Below, one piece after another: positions 26,269-35,683 of a DNA stretch of 64,000 nt. A program made the position numbers and the translations under genes. The notes beneath the pieces were generated by a model, which searched no databases, had not been told where the DNA came from, and saw only the letters and a list, made by a program, of their open reading frames with translations. Each line of letters starts with the position of its first letter. Positions within the stretch are counted from its first letter, which is position 1. The DNA comes from Nitrospinia bacterium. Its GTDB lineage: Bacteria > Nitrospinota > Nitrospinia > Nitrospinales > JAJDAT01. The stretch is taken from NCBI GenBank assembly GCA_029261715.1, contig JAJDAT010000026.1, positions 62,001-126,000 on the forward strand. The letters run 5' to 3'.

Positions 26269-28371
26269 ATGGATTTAGACGAAAAAATAAAAGTTCTTCA
26301 AACCATAGATTTTCTCAAAGTTTTACCCGATTGCAGTTGGCTTGCAAAAGAATGCGGCGAAATTGAATTGGGGGTTGATGAGATTTTGTTTGAAGATAGA
26401 GAACTTGGAAAGTCTATGTATGTTGTTTTATCGGGAGAAGTTGTGGTCTATAAGAAAGATAGAGAGATCGCTAGGGGAAGTGTCGGGGAATTTATTGGAG
26501 AAATGGCTTTACTTGAATCGCATAAAAGATCCGCTTCTATCAAGGCGTTAAAGGAAACCGTTCTTATGGAAATAACGGAAAATCAATTCAATGATTTTTT
26601 AACCACAAACTCTCAAACTCTAATATCGTTGTTGAGAACATTATCTCAACGTTCGCGAAATGATTTAGATATCATCGAAACTGATTACCAAAAGTTACTA
26701 GAACAACAGAAGTTTGCTGATAGACTTCAAAAAATACTTAACGACGCTTCAAACGAAATTTATGTTTTTGATTCTACTAAATTTGAGATTGAAGACGCTA
26801 ATACTACGGCTTGTAAAAACCTGGGATATGTTTCTCGGGATAACCTTAAGCGGTTAAGTTATTCAGATGTCGCTCAACTTGCGTGGACAGATGGATTGAT
26901 TGAGTTGGTAGAACCTCTAACCTCGGGCGAGAAGTCTTTAGTGATTTTCGAAGCTTGTCATAAGAGAGAAGATGGCTCAATTTATCCTGTGGAAGTGAAA
27001 ATGCAGTTATTGGAGTCCAAGGCGCCAAATTTAATTTTAGCCATTGTAGAAGATAAGACAGATCAAAAAACAATGGAAACTAAAATTAACCAAATGGCCT
27101 TTTACGATGACCTGACAGGACTCCCTAATCGAAATCTTTTGATAGATCGATTTGAATTGCTAATCGCTCAGGCTCAGCGGCGTGGTAAAAAAGTAGCGGC
27201 ATTATTTTTGGATTTAGACAATTTTAAATCTGTAAACGATTCTTTGGGGCATCAAGTCGGAGATCAATATTTAAAAAATATAGCGCAAAGATTAAGAAAT
27301 TGTCTGCGCAAGGAAGATACCGTTGGGCGTTTAGGTGGCGACGAGTTTGTTCTACTGCTTGCTAATTTGGATCAAGAAGATGAAGCCGCCAAATTATCCG
27401 AAAAAATTTTCCAACAGTTTTCGCAATCGTTTGATTTGGTTGGAAACGAAATTTTTGCCTGTTTTAGTATTGGAATATCCTTTTTCCCAAATGACGGAGG
27501 AGATGCTGAAACTTTATTAAAACATTCTGATATGGCCATGTACGGGGCTAAAAAAAAAGGAGGGAATCACTACCAAATATTCACTCCAGAGATGAATTTG
27601 CAGGTGACCCATCGAATGAAGATGGAACAAAAGCTTCGTAAAGCGATCGAAAAAAAAGAATTAGAAGTTTTTTATCAACCTAAAGTAGATTTAAAGACCA
27701 ATGAATTAACAGGGTTGGAAGCTTTATTAAGATGGCGCGATTCTGACGGAAATGTTATTTCGCCTGGCGAGTTCATCCCATTGGCGGAAGAAAGCCGATT
27801 GATTGTTTCAATTGGCGAATGGATTATTGAAACAGTCTGTGAACAAATTAGCGAATGGAAAAAAGAAGAATTGTCCCCAGTACCTGTTGCAATCAATATT
27901 TCAGGAAGACAATTTGATCAGAATATTTTTAGAATAGTGATGGATAATTTAAGCAGATGTCAATTAGAACCTAGATCGATAGAGTTAGAAATTACCGAAA
28001 CAACGATTATGAAAGACACTGAAACGGTGATTAAAGTTTTAAGGCAATTAAAGGAAGCTGGAGTTCACTCCGCTATTGACGATTTTGGGACAGGATACTC
28101 GTCTTTAAATTATTTAAAATTTTTACCTGTTAATACCCTGAAAATTGATCAAACATTTATACGTGATATTACCGACCAAAATAACAAAGCGATTACACAA
28201 ACTATTATTGCGATGAGTCAGTTTTTTGGTTTAAAAACGGTTGCCGAAGGCGTTGAAAATCAGGCACAACGTGACTTTTTGCTGGAATCGAAATGCGATC
28301 AATTTCAAGGTTATCTTTTTAGTAAACCTCTCCCAAGCTCTGAAGTATCTAAATTTATTAAAAAAAACTAG
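26269..28371 (+). CDS. c-di-GMP signalling protein: cNMP-binding, PAS, GGDEF and EAL domains
   Basis: A 700-residue cytoplasmic protein. Residues about 15-125 form a cyclic-nucleotide-binding domain (ELGKSMYVVLSGEVVVYKK, GEFIGEMALLESHKRSASI). A PAS domain follows at about 150-270 and a GGDEF domain at about 275-435, with intact GGDEF at 356-360 (LGGDEFVLLL). An EAL domain runs from about 455 to 700, with E484 of EAL, NISGRQF, DDFGTGYSSL and KIDQTFI. Both catalytic motifs look intact, so it may be bifunctional. A cNMP input beside a cyclase-domain protein elsewhere in the window is suggestive only. Confidence 0.93.
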   Translation: MDLDEKIKVLQTIDFLKVLPDCSWLAKECGEIELGVDEILFEDRELGKSMYVVLSGEVVVYKKDREIARGSVGEFIGEMALLESHKRSASIKALKETVLMEITENQFNDFLTTNSQTLISLLRTLSQRSRNDLDIIETDYQKLLEQQKFADRLQKILNDASNEIYVFDSTKFEIEDANTTACKNLGYVSRDNLKRLSYSDVAQLAWTDGLIELVEPLTSGEKSLVIFEACHKREDGSIYPVEVKMQLLESKAPNLILAIVEDKTDQKTMETKINQMAFYDDLTGLPNRNLLIDRFELLIAQAQRRGKKVAALFLDLDNFKSVNDSLGHQVGDQYLKNIAQRLRNCLRKEDTVGRLGGDEFVLLLANLDQEDEAAKLSEKIFQQFSQSFDLVGNEIFACFSIGISFFPNDGGDAETLLKHSDMAMYGAKKKGGNHYQIFTPEMNLQVTHRMKMEQKLRKAIEKKELEVFYQPKVDLKTNELTGLEALLRWRDSDGNVISPGEFIPLAEESRLIVSIGEWIIETVCEQISEWKKEELSPVPVAINISGRQFDQNIFRIVMDNLSRCQLEPRSIELEITETTIMKDTETVIKVLRQLKEAGVHSAIDDFGTGYSSLNYLKFLPVNTLKIDQTFIRDITDQNNKAITQTIIAMSQFFGLKTVAEGVENQAQRDFLLESKCDQFQGYLFSKPLPSSEVSKFIKKN

Positions 28372-28464
28372 CGAATTTTGGTTGGATGATGTCGCTAATT
28401 ACTATGTTCAATAGTTTGTATTTTTTTGATTCTTCTTTATAAACTTACAAGATAAAAGCATCTA

Positions 28465-28959
28465 ATGTTTTTAAAGAGTTATGCTTTTGCATTTTATGTC
28501 TTTGCGTGTGTTTTAGGGGATTACCTTGTTTTTCCTTCAAAAAGTTTTGCTCAAATAAAACTTCCTAAAACAGTTGAGCCGGGGCGCATTCACAATAGGT
28601 TTAAGCCCTTTCCTGTTCCAAAATCAAAATTACCTCCATTGATACCTTCTAATTTAAGTGAGATTTCTATTGAAGCATTAAGGAAGACTAAGTTTTTACT
28701 TTCAGGTGTTTTAGTAGAAGGATCGACGGTTTATCAAGATTCTGATTTTTTGCCTTTATATAAAGAATATTTAGGAACGGAAACTGATTTAGTTAAAATT
28801 CATGAAATTGCAAATCGAATTACTAAAAAATATCACGCGGATGGTTACATCTTGTCGAAGGCTCTGGTAGAAAAACAACAGATTAAAAATGGCATAGTTA
28901 AAATTAAAATGTTCGAAGTTTATGAAGACAAAGTTGAGATAGAAGCTAGTAGCGATTGA
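28465..28959 (+). CDS. Stand-alone POTRA-domain protein (ShlB/FhaC-type, no barrel)
   Basis: 164 residues with a signal peptide (YAFAFYVFACVLGDYLVF to about residue 30) and a Pro-rich linker (RFKPFPVPKSKLPPLIP). One POTRA domain follows: FLLSGVLVEGSTVYQDSDF, then LVKIHEIANRITKKYHADGYILSKALVEKQ and GIVKIKMFEV. This is the first POTRA of two-partner-secretion TpsB proteins, which normally continue into a second POTRA and a 16-strand barrel (about 550 residues). Here a stop comes right after the POTRA, and the 210 bases downstream hold no barrel remnant. It is either a truncated relic or a free periplasmic POTRA protein. Confidence 0.75.
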   Translation: MFLKSYAFAFYVFACVLGDYLVFPSKSFAQIKLPKTVEPGRIHNRFKPFPVPKSKLPPLIPSNLSEISIEALRKTKFLLSGVLVEGSTVYQDSDFLPLYKEYLGTETDLVKIHEIANRITKKYHADGYILSKALVEKQQIKNGIVKIKMFEVYEDKVEIEASSD

Positions 28960-29170
28960 ACCGCTAACTTTTCTTATGACCTATGAATGTTGTGTGAAAT
29001 AATTAATAAGCTTAGCGGTTAGAGCCTGGTTAGCTTAAATTTCAAAGGTTTAACTTAATTAGATAAATCCTTTTTTATTTGTAGTTGGCGCCTGAGGTAT
29101 AATTTACCTATATTTTAAAAAAGGGGAGTGGGTTTTTAGATATTTTATAGTTATTAAAGGAAGCTTCTAA

Positions 29171-29779
29171 ATGAAAAAAATAATTAGTATTTTTATAATC
29201 AGTTTATTTGTTTTATTCGCGACTCAAACTTTGGCTTATGAACTTATAGTTTTAAGCGGCGAAACTTCTAAAAACTCCAAACGATGGAAAGAAGAAGTTT
29301 TTCCAGGGTATGCCAATAGCGAAGTTGGAAAAACTCTTCCAGCAAAAATAGTGACTTTTCAAGGAGCGAATTTTCCGGAATGGATTGCCGGGGCTATTCA
29401 GGAAAGCCGAGTAGGAGAGATCGTTGGAACTCCAACTTTTATTATTTGGGATGCTGAAAAAAAGCAGGAAGTTGGTCGAGTGGAAGGGTATACAGAAAAG
29501 CCCAGGTTTTTTTCCCAAATGGATGAAGCTATGGCAATGATAAGAAAAGGAGAACATCCTGGACAAAGAGAAGGTTCTGGAGGAGATCACAGAGAAGAAG
29601 GTTCGGGAGGCGCTCAACGTCAGGAAGAAGGTTCTTCAACAAGTAAAGATATTATGGATCATATGTATAAGACTCCAGAAGAAGCGAAGAAGGCGTCCGA
29701 AATGTTAGGTTTGGGCGGTGAAATACATTCTCACGAATCTCCGAATGGAACTATTTATATGCCAGGTTCCACGATGTGA
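29171..29779 (+). CDS. Exported thioredoxin-fold protein without cysteines, DUF3721-like tail
   Basis: 202 residues with a signal peptide (KIISIFIISLFVLFATQTLA, cut near residue 22). Residues 23-125 resemble SoxS-like periplasmic thioredoxins, with KRWKEEVFPGYANSEVGK, GTPTFIIWD and EVGRVEGY. The position of the CxxC pair reads ETSKNS and the whole protein has no cysteine. A Gly/Glu-rich linker with repeated REGSGG/REEGSGG units leads to a C-terminal segment (MYKTPEEAKKASEMLGLGG ... YMPG). That segment resembles the DUF3721 motif, again with its usual Cys positions replaced. It is therefore probably a redox-dead binding protein. The ribosome site is AAAGGAAGC. Confidence 0.7.
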   Translation: MKKIISIFIISLFVLFATQTLAYELIVLSGETSKNSKRWKEEVFPGYANSEVGKTLPAKIVTFQGANFPEWIAGAIQESRVGEIVGTPTFIIWDAEKKQEVGRVEGYTEKPRFFSQMDEAMAMIRKGEHPGQREGSGGDHREEGSGGAQRQEEGSSTSKDIMDHMYKTPEEAKKASEMLGLGGEIHSHESPNGTIYMPGSTM

Positions 29780-29800
29780 TTTGGAAGCTGGTCAACTCTT

Positions 29801-30769
29801 ATGAATGAAGCCGAGGGCGATTTCAATCGCTCTGATATGCGGGCTCCTCATCTTCCTTTTGAGGAGCCGCCTTTTCGCATGATTTTGGACGTTGATAAAG
29901 CGCCCGAAAAAGATTGGTTTGAGATTGGCGACGATAGCGAACGTTCCCTCCAAATGATAGAAAAGGCAAGGCTCCTTGCCTCGCGCCACTCTGATATTTT
30001 TATGGCCGATGATCGCGCTTTCGAAGCTTCCCAGGCAACACTCAGTTTGATGTTAGATCATTTACCTGCTTTTTGGCCTGATCACTATACTCGAACAGAT
30101 AAAGCGATTAATCTCAAAACTCGCCCTGGATTAAAAGGGGATGAGTTTCCGGTTGAGCCTACTCTAAGCAAATTACATCCCCTGGATTTTGCCGCAAGAT
30201 TAGTGCAAGAAGATTTAGCGATTATGCTCCCTCCAACCCCTAAAGAAGGTAAAAAAGGATGGTGGTTAGCGGCGGCAAGCGTTGCTTTTCCTTCGCGATG
30301 GAATTTAAAAGAAAAATTTGGAAATCCCATGTCGGAGATTCATTCGCCGGTGCCTTTTTATGATATGTATCTGGAAAATTCAGTAGATAAGTTTTTTGAA
30401 TATATGCCAACAGAGCGCATTTTTTCACGCCGTAATTGGTCTGTCCACGATACTCCAACGTTATTTCAAGATGGAAGTAAAGATAAGAAAAAATCAGTGA
30501 TTAATTCGGAAAATGCAGGAGAAAAACTTTGGTTGAGGGTAGAGCGGCAAACTTTACGTAGGATATCAAAAACTGGAGCGATACTTTTTACAATACGTAT
30601 CCATTTACGAAAGTTGAAAGAGATTGCTGTTATTGAAGGGGCTGCGGAGCGACTTGCCTCGGCGTTAAAAATTCTACCCAGTGAGATGCAAGCTTATAAG
30701 CGGACACATGAATTTTCTGACGCAGTGCAAATTTATTTAAACAATGTTGTGGCTTCTCAAAAATTATAA
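29801..30769 (+). CDS. DUF3445 (haem-dependent oxidative N-demethylase-like) protein
   Basis: A 322-residue cytoplasmic protein. Signature stretches of the family are VAFPSRWNLKEKFGNPMSEIHSPVP, FSRRNWSVHD, LWLRVERQTLRRISKTGAILFTIR and the N-terminal LPFEEPPFRMILDV. A characterised member is the haem alpha subunit of a fungal/bacterial oxidative N-demethylase. Most bacterial members are uncharacterised. It starts 21 bases after the Cys-less thioredoxin gene on the same strand, so the two may be cotranscribed. Confidence 0.85.
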   Translation: MNEAEGDFNRSDMRAPHLPFEEPPFRMILDVDKAPEKDWFEIGDDSERSLQMIEKARLLASRHSDIFMADDRAFEASQATLSLMLDHLPAFWPDHYTRTDKAINLKTRPGLKGDEFPVEPTLSKLHPLDFAARLVQEDLAIMLPPTPKEGKKGWWLAAASVAFPSRWNLKEKFGNPMSEIHSPVPFYDMYLENSVDKFFEYMPTERIFSRRNWSVHDTPTLFQDGSKDKKKSVINSENAGEKLWLRVERQTLRRISKTGAILFTIRIHLRKLKEIAVIEGAAERLASALKILPSEMQAYKRTHEFSDAVQIYLNNVVASQKL

Positions 30770-31352
30770 AAAGGTCTAAATTGTTTTTGGGCTTATTGGT
30801 TTTTCGACTGATGAGTTTTCCAGGGCGCGAATGAAAGCCAAAACCTGTCGGCAAGAGTTATGCGGTATATCTACATGAGACCTATAAGTTGATAAGCAAA
30901 GGCTTTTGATGCCCAGTTAATAAAAACGCTGATGAATATCAAAATAAAGCAAAAACTTTTTAATCTATTAAATTGATTGCTGTTGGACCATTCGGACTTA
31001 AACATTATTAATTCTCCTTGTTAATAAAAAATCGACCAGGCTCGATAATCTTTTAAAGAGCAAGGTTTATGCCAACTTTTAAGGAGAGTTCTTTTTAGGC
31101 CTATCGAGCTAAAAAACAAATGCTTTCAAAAAAGTTTTATTTGTGTGAAAAGTGTTTTGGTTTTTTGAAAGGGAATGAATCTGGCCTACAGGGGTATTTT
31201 TTTCCTTCATTTTAGAATTTTTTTGGTCAGATGATATTTAGATTGTTGCTATCTAATTAAGTGTTGGGTTAATCGCATATGGATATATAATCAATTGAGT
31301 TTATAAAACGCATGACTTTTAGCTAAATTCAACCGCCCTCAACATATTTCAC
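30770..31352. other. Intergenic region with one small antisense ORF
   Basis: About 580 AT-rich bases between same-strand genes. Besides the minus-strand small ORF at 30871-31005 there is only an imperfect CTCGATA/TATCGAG inverted repeat (about 31039-31045 and 31100-31106). Confidence 0.45.
30871..31005 (-). CDS. Small exported or membrane peptide, 44 aa
   Basis: The ATG at 31005 follows AAGGAGA at a 7-base spacing. The product has a basic start (MFKSEWSNSNQFNRLKS), a hydrophobic core (FCFILIFISVFINW) and ASKAFA before YQLIGLM, so it reads as a signal peptide with almost no mature part. The cleavage region and next residues (AFA-YQLIGL) resemble the thioredoxin-fold protein at 29171 (TLA-YELIVL). 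It may therefore be a truncated relative. No family is recognised. Confidence 0.4.
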   Translation of the reverse strand: MFKSEWSNSNQFNRLKSFCFILIFISVFINWASKAFAYQLIGLM

Positions 31353-33329
31353 ATGCAGCATTTACTTCAGGACCTTACCCTTCTTCTTTTAGTATCTCTC
31401 CCGATTAATATTTTTTTCCATCGAATAAAACTTCCGTCAATTATGGGGTTTTTAATTGCGGGAATTTTGATAGGCCCCAATTCTTTAGGATTGATTGACG
31501 ATACTAAAACCGTTGAAGAATTGGCGGAAATTGGTGTGGTACTGCTTTTATTTGTAGTCGGGTTAGAGTTTTCTATAGGGCGGTTACTTAAAAACCTTAA
31601 AACAGTAATAGGTTTTGCCAGTTTACAAATACTATTAACTATTGCGGCATTTTTCTTTGTTTTATGGAAAGGGGGGGTGCCAGCTAACCAAAGTTTAGTT
31701 TTTGGAATTTTAATAGCTCTTAGTAGCACCGCTATCGTCCTAAAAATCATGACAGATAGAGGTGAACTCAACTCGCTCCATGGTCGTATTTGCGTTGGCG
31801 CGTTACTTTTTCAAGATCTTTGTGTCGTTCCTTTAACGATACTTATCCCCATTCTTTCTGCGCCAGCGGGAGATTATTCAGGGAGTCAATTGGGGTTTGC
31901 TTTCGCCAAATCTATCGGAGCAGTAGTCGCTATATTTGTTTTTTCCCGGTTGCTTATTCCTAAGACGCTTGAATTTATTGCGCGGACGGGTAACAAAGAA
32001 CTTCTTACTTTAGCGGTGATTTTAATTGTTTTAGGAACGTGTTGGGCATCCGAGGTTTTAGGTTTAACTCTGGCTATGGGAGCTTTCATTGCAGGGATGA
32101 TCCTGGCAGACTCGGAATACAATCATCAAATCATTTTAGATATTCTTCCTGTAAAAGATTATTTTGCCGGCATCTTTTTCATTTCTATTGGCATGCTTTT
32201 ACAAGTTCAATTATTTTTGGATTCGTTTTTATTTCAATTAGGGTTGGCTTTTGGTTTAATTTTTCTTAAAGCTGTGCTGGGGTTTCTTGCGGCATGGATA
32301 GCGCGTTCACCGTTGAGGATTTCGTTTATTGCAGGAATTCGTTTGGCCCAGATTGGGGAGTTTTCTCTTATTTTAGCCGATATGGCTTTGGACAATGGAT
32401 TCTTTTCAGATACTCAACATCAGCTATTTCTAACGGTTTCAATTTTGTCTATGTTAATAGCCCCCATGTTGGTACGCGTTTCGACGATTCTTTCTATTAA
32501 ATTATTTTCTCAAAATGGGACTGGGGAGGCGGACGAGTCAGAAGACGAAGTGGAAAAATTATCCGGCCATGTCATTATTGCGGGTTATGGAACCATTGGT
32601 CAAAACTTGTCGCGTGTATTGGGAGAAATAAATATTTCATTTTTAATTTTAGATTTGGATGGCGAACGGGTTAAACAGGCTTTATCAAATAATATGAAAG
32701 CGTTGTTTGGAGATTCTACAAGAGAAGATACTTTAATAAGGGCTGGAATCAAAAACGCGCGAATGATTGTTTTTTCCACTTCCGATTTGGTTGCAATGCA
32801 AGAAGCGATTCGTTCCGCTCGAAAACTCAATCCCAGTTTATATATTTTAGCGCGAACCCCTAATGCCACTCAAGTAGAGGAGATGACGGAAGCGGGAGCA
32901 AATTTTGTGATTCCCGAAGAGTTTGAGACTTCCGTAGAAATATTTTCAAGAGTTTTAAAAGAGTTCCACATTCCTAACAACGTTATCGAACAGCAGATTG
33001 AATTGATCCGGTTGGAAGGTTATAGCATGTTGCGTGGACTCTCGTTAAAAATGGAAGGATTGCAAAAATTTTCGGCTTATTTGACAGCGAGCCTCACGGA
33101 ATCTTTTCAAGTGATGGATAGCTCTTGGGCGAATCAAAAAACTTTAGGCGATATGAAAATCAAAGATAAAACGGGGGCTCGATTAATTGCCGTTGTAAGA
33201 AAAAACGATGTCCATCCCAATCCGTCTCAAGACTTTTCAATTCAATCAGGGGATATTCTTGTACTCTTTGGAAGGCATATTCAATTAGATAAATCTTTAG
33301 AATTATTAGAACTAGGCCCGAAGGGGTAG
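31353..33329 (+). CDS. Kef/CPA2-type monovalent cation:proton antiporter with RCK domains
   Basis: 658 residues. The membrane part (about 1-385, twelve or so segments) has the CPA2 signatures IKLPSIMGFLIAGILIGP and VVLLLFVVGLEFSIG. A cytoplasmic TrkA-N/RCK_N domain follows (HVIIAGYGTIGQNLSRVLGE, about 410-530), with the nucleotide-binding G-x-G-x-x-G and acidic LDLDGE. A TrkA-C domain (about 560-650, GARLIAVVRKNDVHPNPSQD) closes it. It probably exports K+ (or Na+) for H+ under ligand control. No kefF/kefG partner is adjacent. Confidence 0.9.
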   Translation: MQHLLQDLTLLLLVSLPINIFFHRIKLPSIMGFLIAGILIGPNSLGLIDDTKTVEELAEIGVVLLLFVVGLEFSIGRLLKNLKTVIGFASLQILLTIAAFFFVLWKGGVPANQSLVFGILIALSSTAIVLKIMTDRGELNSLHGRICVGALLFQDLCVVPLTILIPILSAPAGDYSGSQLGFAFAKSIGAVVAIFVFSRLLIPKTLEFIARTGNKELLTLAVILIVLGTCWASEVLGLTLAMGAFIAGMILADSEYNHQIILDILPVKDYFAGIFFISIGMLLQVQLFLDSFLFQLGLAFGLIFLKAVLGFLAAWIARSPLRISFIAGIRLAQIGEFSLILADMALDNGFFSDTQHQLFLTVSILSMLIAPMLVRVSTILSIKLFSQNGTGEADESEDEVEKLSGHVIIAGYGTIGQNLSRVLGEINISFLILDLDGERVKQALSNNMKALFGDSTREDTLIRAGIKNARMIVFSTSDLVAMQEAIRSARKLNPSLYILARTPNATQVEEMTEAGANFVIPEEFETSVEIFSRVLKEFHIPNNVIEQQIELIRLEGYSMLRGLSLKMEGLQKFSAYLTASLTESFQVMDSSWANQKTLGDMKIKDKTGARLIAVVRKNDVHPNPSQDFSIQSGDILVLFGRHIQLDKSLELLELGPKG

Positions 33330-33377
33330 CCTTAGCTAGCGAGTCCCCATACACAAAGATTTAACAAAATAAATGAA

Positions 33378-35576
33378 CTAAAAGAGTTCCGATAAAATAC
33401 TAGAGTATCGGTCTGTCCATGGCTCTGTTTTTTTAGGTTGGACATCGCGCCAATGGAGTTCTTTTAAAAGGGCTGCATAAGTTTGGATATCTGGAGTTAA
33501 TGCAACCCAAGTTGAAGATTCTTTTTCAGGAGGATTAACTTCCATTGCTATTTTTACGCATGAAAAAAGGTTGAGCTTTTGAGCCACTGCGTAGAGAACA
33601 GGGACCATATCTATGAAACGATTAGATACATGAAAAAGGATAACGCTCTTTGGTTTTAAAATAGTTAAAAACTCTGAAATTGCTTCTTGAGTGACTAAAT
33701 GCACTGGGATTGAACCGCTATTAAAAACATCTACTATTAAAGCGTCGTATTGCTCTTTTTCCACTTTTCGCAGAGAGAGTCGGGCGTCTCCGTAAATTAA
33801 ATTGATTTCTCCTTGTTTACCTTTTCCAAAATCGAAATATTCTTTAGCAATGCGTCCTACTAACGGATCTAATTCATAAAAATCGTATCGATCTTTAGGC
33901 TTTATGTAACTTGCCATAGATCCAATCCCTAAACCCACGATTGCAAAATCAGAAAAATTAAACTTTTCTTCACTTAAAAACTCTCCTATTGGAGACTCAG
34001 GATAATAATAAGTTAAGGGTCGTTGTTTTTTCTTTTGATCTAAATGTTGAGCTCCATGTAAAGTGATTCCATGTTGAAAAAACCGAAATCCCTTTCGCTC
34101 GAAAACTTTATAAGTTCCGTAATAGTTTCTGTCTTGAAATAACACGTGTTCTTTTAAACTAAATTTTGAAAGGATGGGAGTTAGTAAAATCAAACCTGCC
34201 AAGAAATAAGAAACATGTCTGTGCCGGTTATTCATAAAATATAAAAGAATCACTGTGAAGATAACTAAGCCAGCGGCGATCATTCGACTCGTAGTATTTT
34301 TAAGTTCTTCCGCTCCTTCCGGTAGGAAACTCAATAAAATAATAAATCCGGCCAATAAGTAGAGAATTTTTTTTAGACCAATTTCATTCGATCTGTAAAT
34401 AAAGGACATCGCCAAGCTTCCTAATAAGAAGGAAACAAGGGTTTCGACCAGATGGTTAAATATTAACGGAACGATCCAATTGATTAGAACGCCGCCTAAA
34501 AAACCGCCGGTTGCTATTGCGATGTAGAATGTAGTTAATTGATCAGGGGATTCTGGTTTAGATTCGTTTAGTTGGTAATGGCAAACCAGACAAAAAACAA
34601 AACAAATTACTAAATAAACCAGGGGCTCGACAAAAATAGTTTCTGAATAGATAGGTAATTGGAATTTTAGAATGACCATAACCAAATATTCAAACAATGA
34701 ATTTCCGGTTAATTTAAGAAAAAATAATAAAATGCCAAGAAAGATGACTAAGTAAAATCTTTCTTTAATCCATTTAGGACAAAAGGGGACCGCTTTAAAT
34801 CCTAAAACAAAAGTAAGAAGGTATAGGGCCAGTGGTGGAATCCATAACAATGGTACAGGGGCTATTTCCATCGTAATTACATTTGTTATGGATAAAAACA
34901 AAGCAGAAGGAGCTGCGCTAAGTAAAAGCCATTGAGCCAACTTCTTTTTTTGAGGAAGGCTCCATGTTTGAGAGCTTTTTGCCTCGGGAAAAGGAACTGA
35001 ACGCAATAAAAATATTAGAATGATAGTCGCAATTCCATAAAAGACTGCCCAATGACTTAATTGCTGCGGTATATCAAAGTTAGGTTCAATCAATACCGGG
35101 TATGTAAAAAGCGCGATAAACGCTCCAAAGTTAGAGCTGGCAAAAAGTAAATATGGATTTGTTTTCTCGGGAAGATTAGAGGAAGCCAAATGTAATTGAG
35201 CATATACTGAAAGACTAGCTAAGATGAAAAATGGAATGCCGATAGTTAAAGTTAGTAAAATGATAATTTCGATAACTGCCGGAAACTGGTAGGAAGGGTT
35301 TGCTAGACGTTCCACTTGAATTGGCAATAATAAAATGGAAACGGCCATTAAAAAACCTATCCATTTTGAAAAAAATTTAATGTTTAAGAATTGATTTAAT
35401 AAATGAACATGTAAATATCCCAGTAATAAAACTCCTTGAAAAAAAACAACGCTAACTCCCCAAACTAAATAACCGCCGCCAAATCCAGGAAGTATAGATT
35501 TACCCAGTATTAGTTCAACTTGAAATAGAAGAAAGGAAGCTAAGAAAACAAGGCTTTTAAAGAGAAATATGGGCAT
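33378..35576 (-). CDS. Membrane-fused spermidine-synthase-like protein
   Basis: 732 residues: about twelve membrane segments in residues 1-440, then a soluble aminopropyltransferase/SAM-methyltransferase fold (about 470-732). Motifs in the soluble part are FAIVGLGIGSMASYI, YDFYELDPLVGRIAKEYFDF, LIYGDARLSL and ALIVDVFNSGSIPVHLVT. This fusion is a recurrent bacterial family annotated as spermidine synthase, but its substrate is unproven. The catalytic Asp of true spermidine synthases appears kept in VDVF. It is divergent from the DUF1015 gene and convergent with the antiporter gene. Confidence 0.82.
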   Translation of the reverse strand: MPIFLFKSLVFLASFLLFQVELILGKSILPGFGGGYLVWGVSVVFFQGVLLLGYLHVHLLNQFLNIKFFSKWIGFLMAVSILLLPIQVERLANPSYQFPAVIEIIILLTLTIGIPFFILASLSVYAQLHLASSNLPEKTNPYLLFASSNFGAFIALFTYPVLIEPNFDIPQQLSHWAVFYGIATIILIFLLRSVPFPEAKSSQTWSLPQKKKLAQWLLLSAAPSALFLSITNVITMEIAPVPLLWIPPLALYLLTFVLGFKAVPFCPKWIKERFYLVIFLGILLFFLKLTGNSLFEYLVMVILKFQLPIYSETIFVEPLVYLVICFVFCLVCHYQLNESKPESPDQLTTFYIAIATGGFLGGVLINWIVPLIFNHLVETLVSFLLGSLAMSFIYRSNEIGLKKILYLLAGFIILLSFLPEGAEELKNTTSRMIAAGLVIFTVILLYFMNNRHRHVSYFLAGLILLTPILSKFSLKEHVLFQDRNYYGTYKVFERKGFRFFQHGITLHGAQHLDQKKKQRPLTYYYPESPIGEFLSEEKFNFSDFAIVGLGIGSMASYIKPKDRYDFYELDPLVGRIAKEYFDFGKGKQGEINLIYGDARLSLRKVEKEQYDALIVDVFNSGSIPVHLVTQEAISEFLTILKPKSVILFHVSNRFIDMVPVLYAVAQKLNLFSCVKIAMEVNPPEKESSTWVALTPDIQTYAALLKELHWRDVQPKKTEPWTDRYSSILSELF

Positions 35577-35683
35577 ATATACAGTGAATAATGTAGCTAA
35601 TATTTTAAGCGTTATTTTTTTAAATACTTTAGTCGATTTTTTTCTTATAATCGGCTAAAGCTTTTATTTACTAAAGAGGACCT

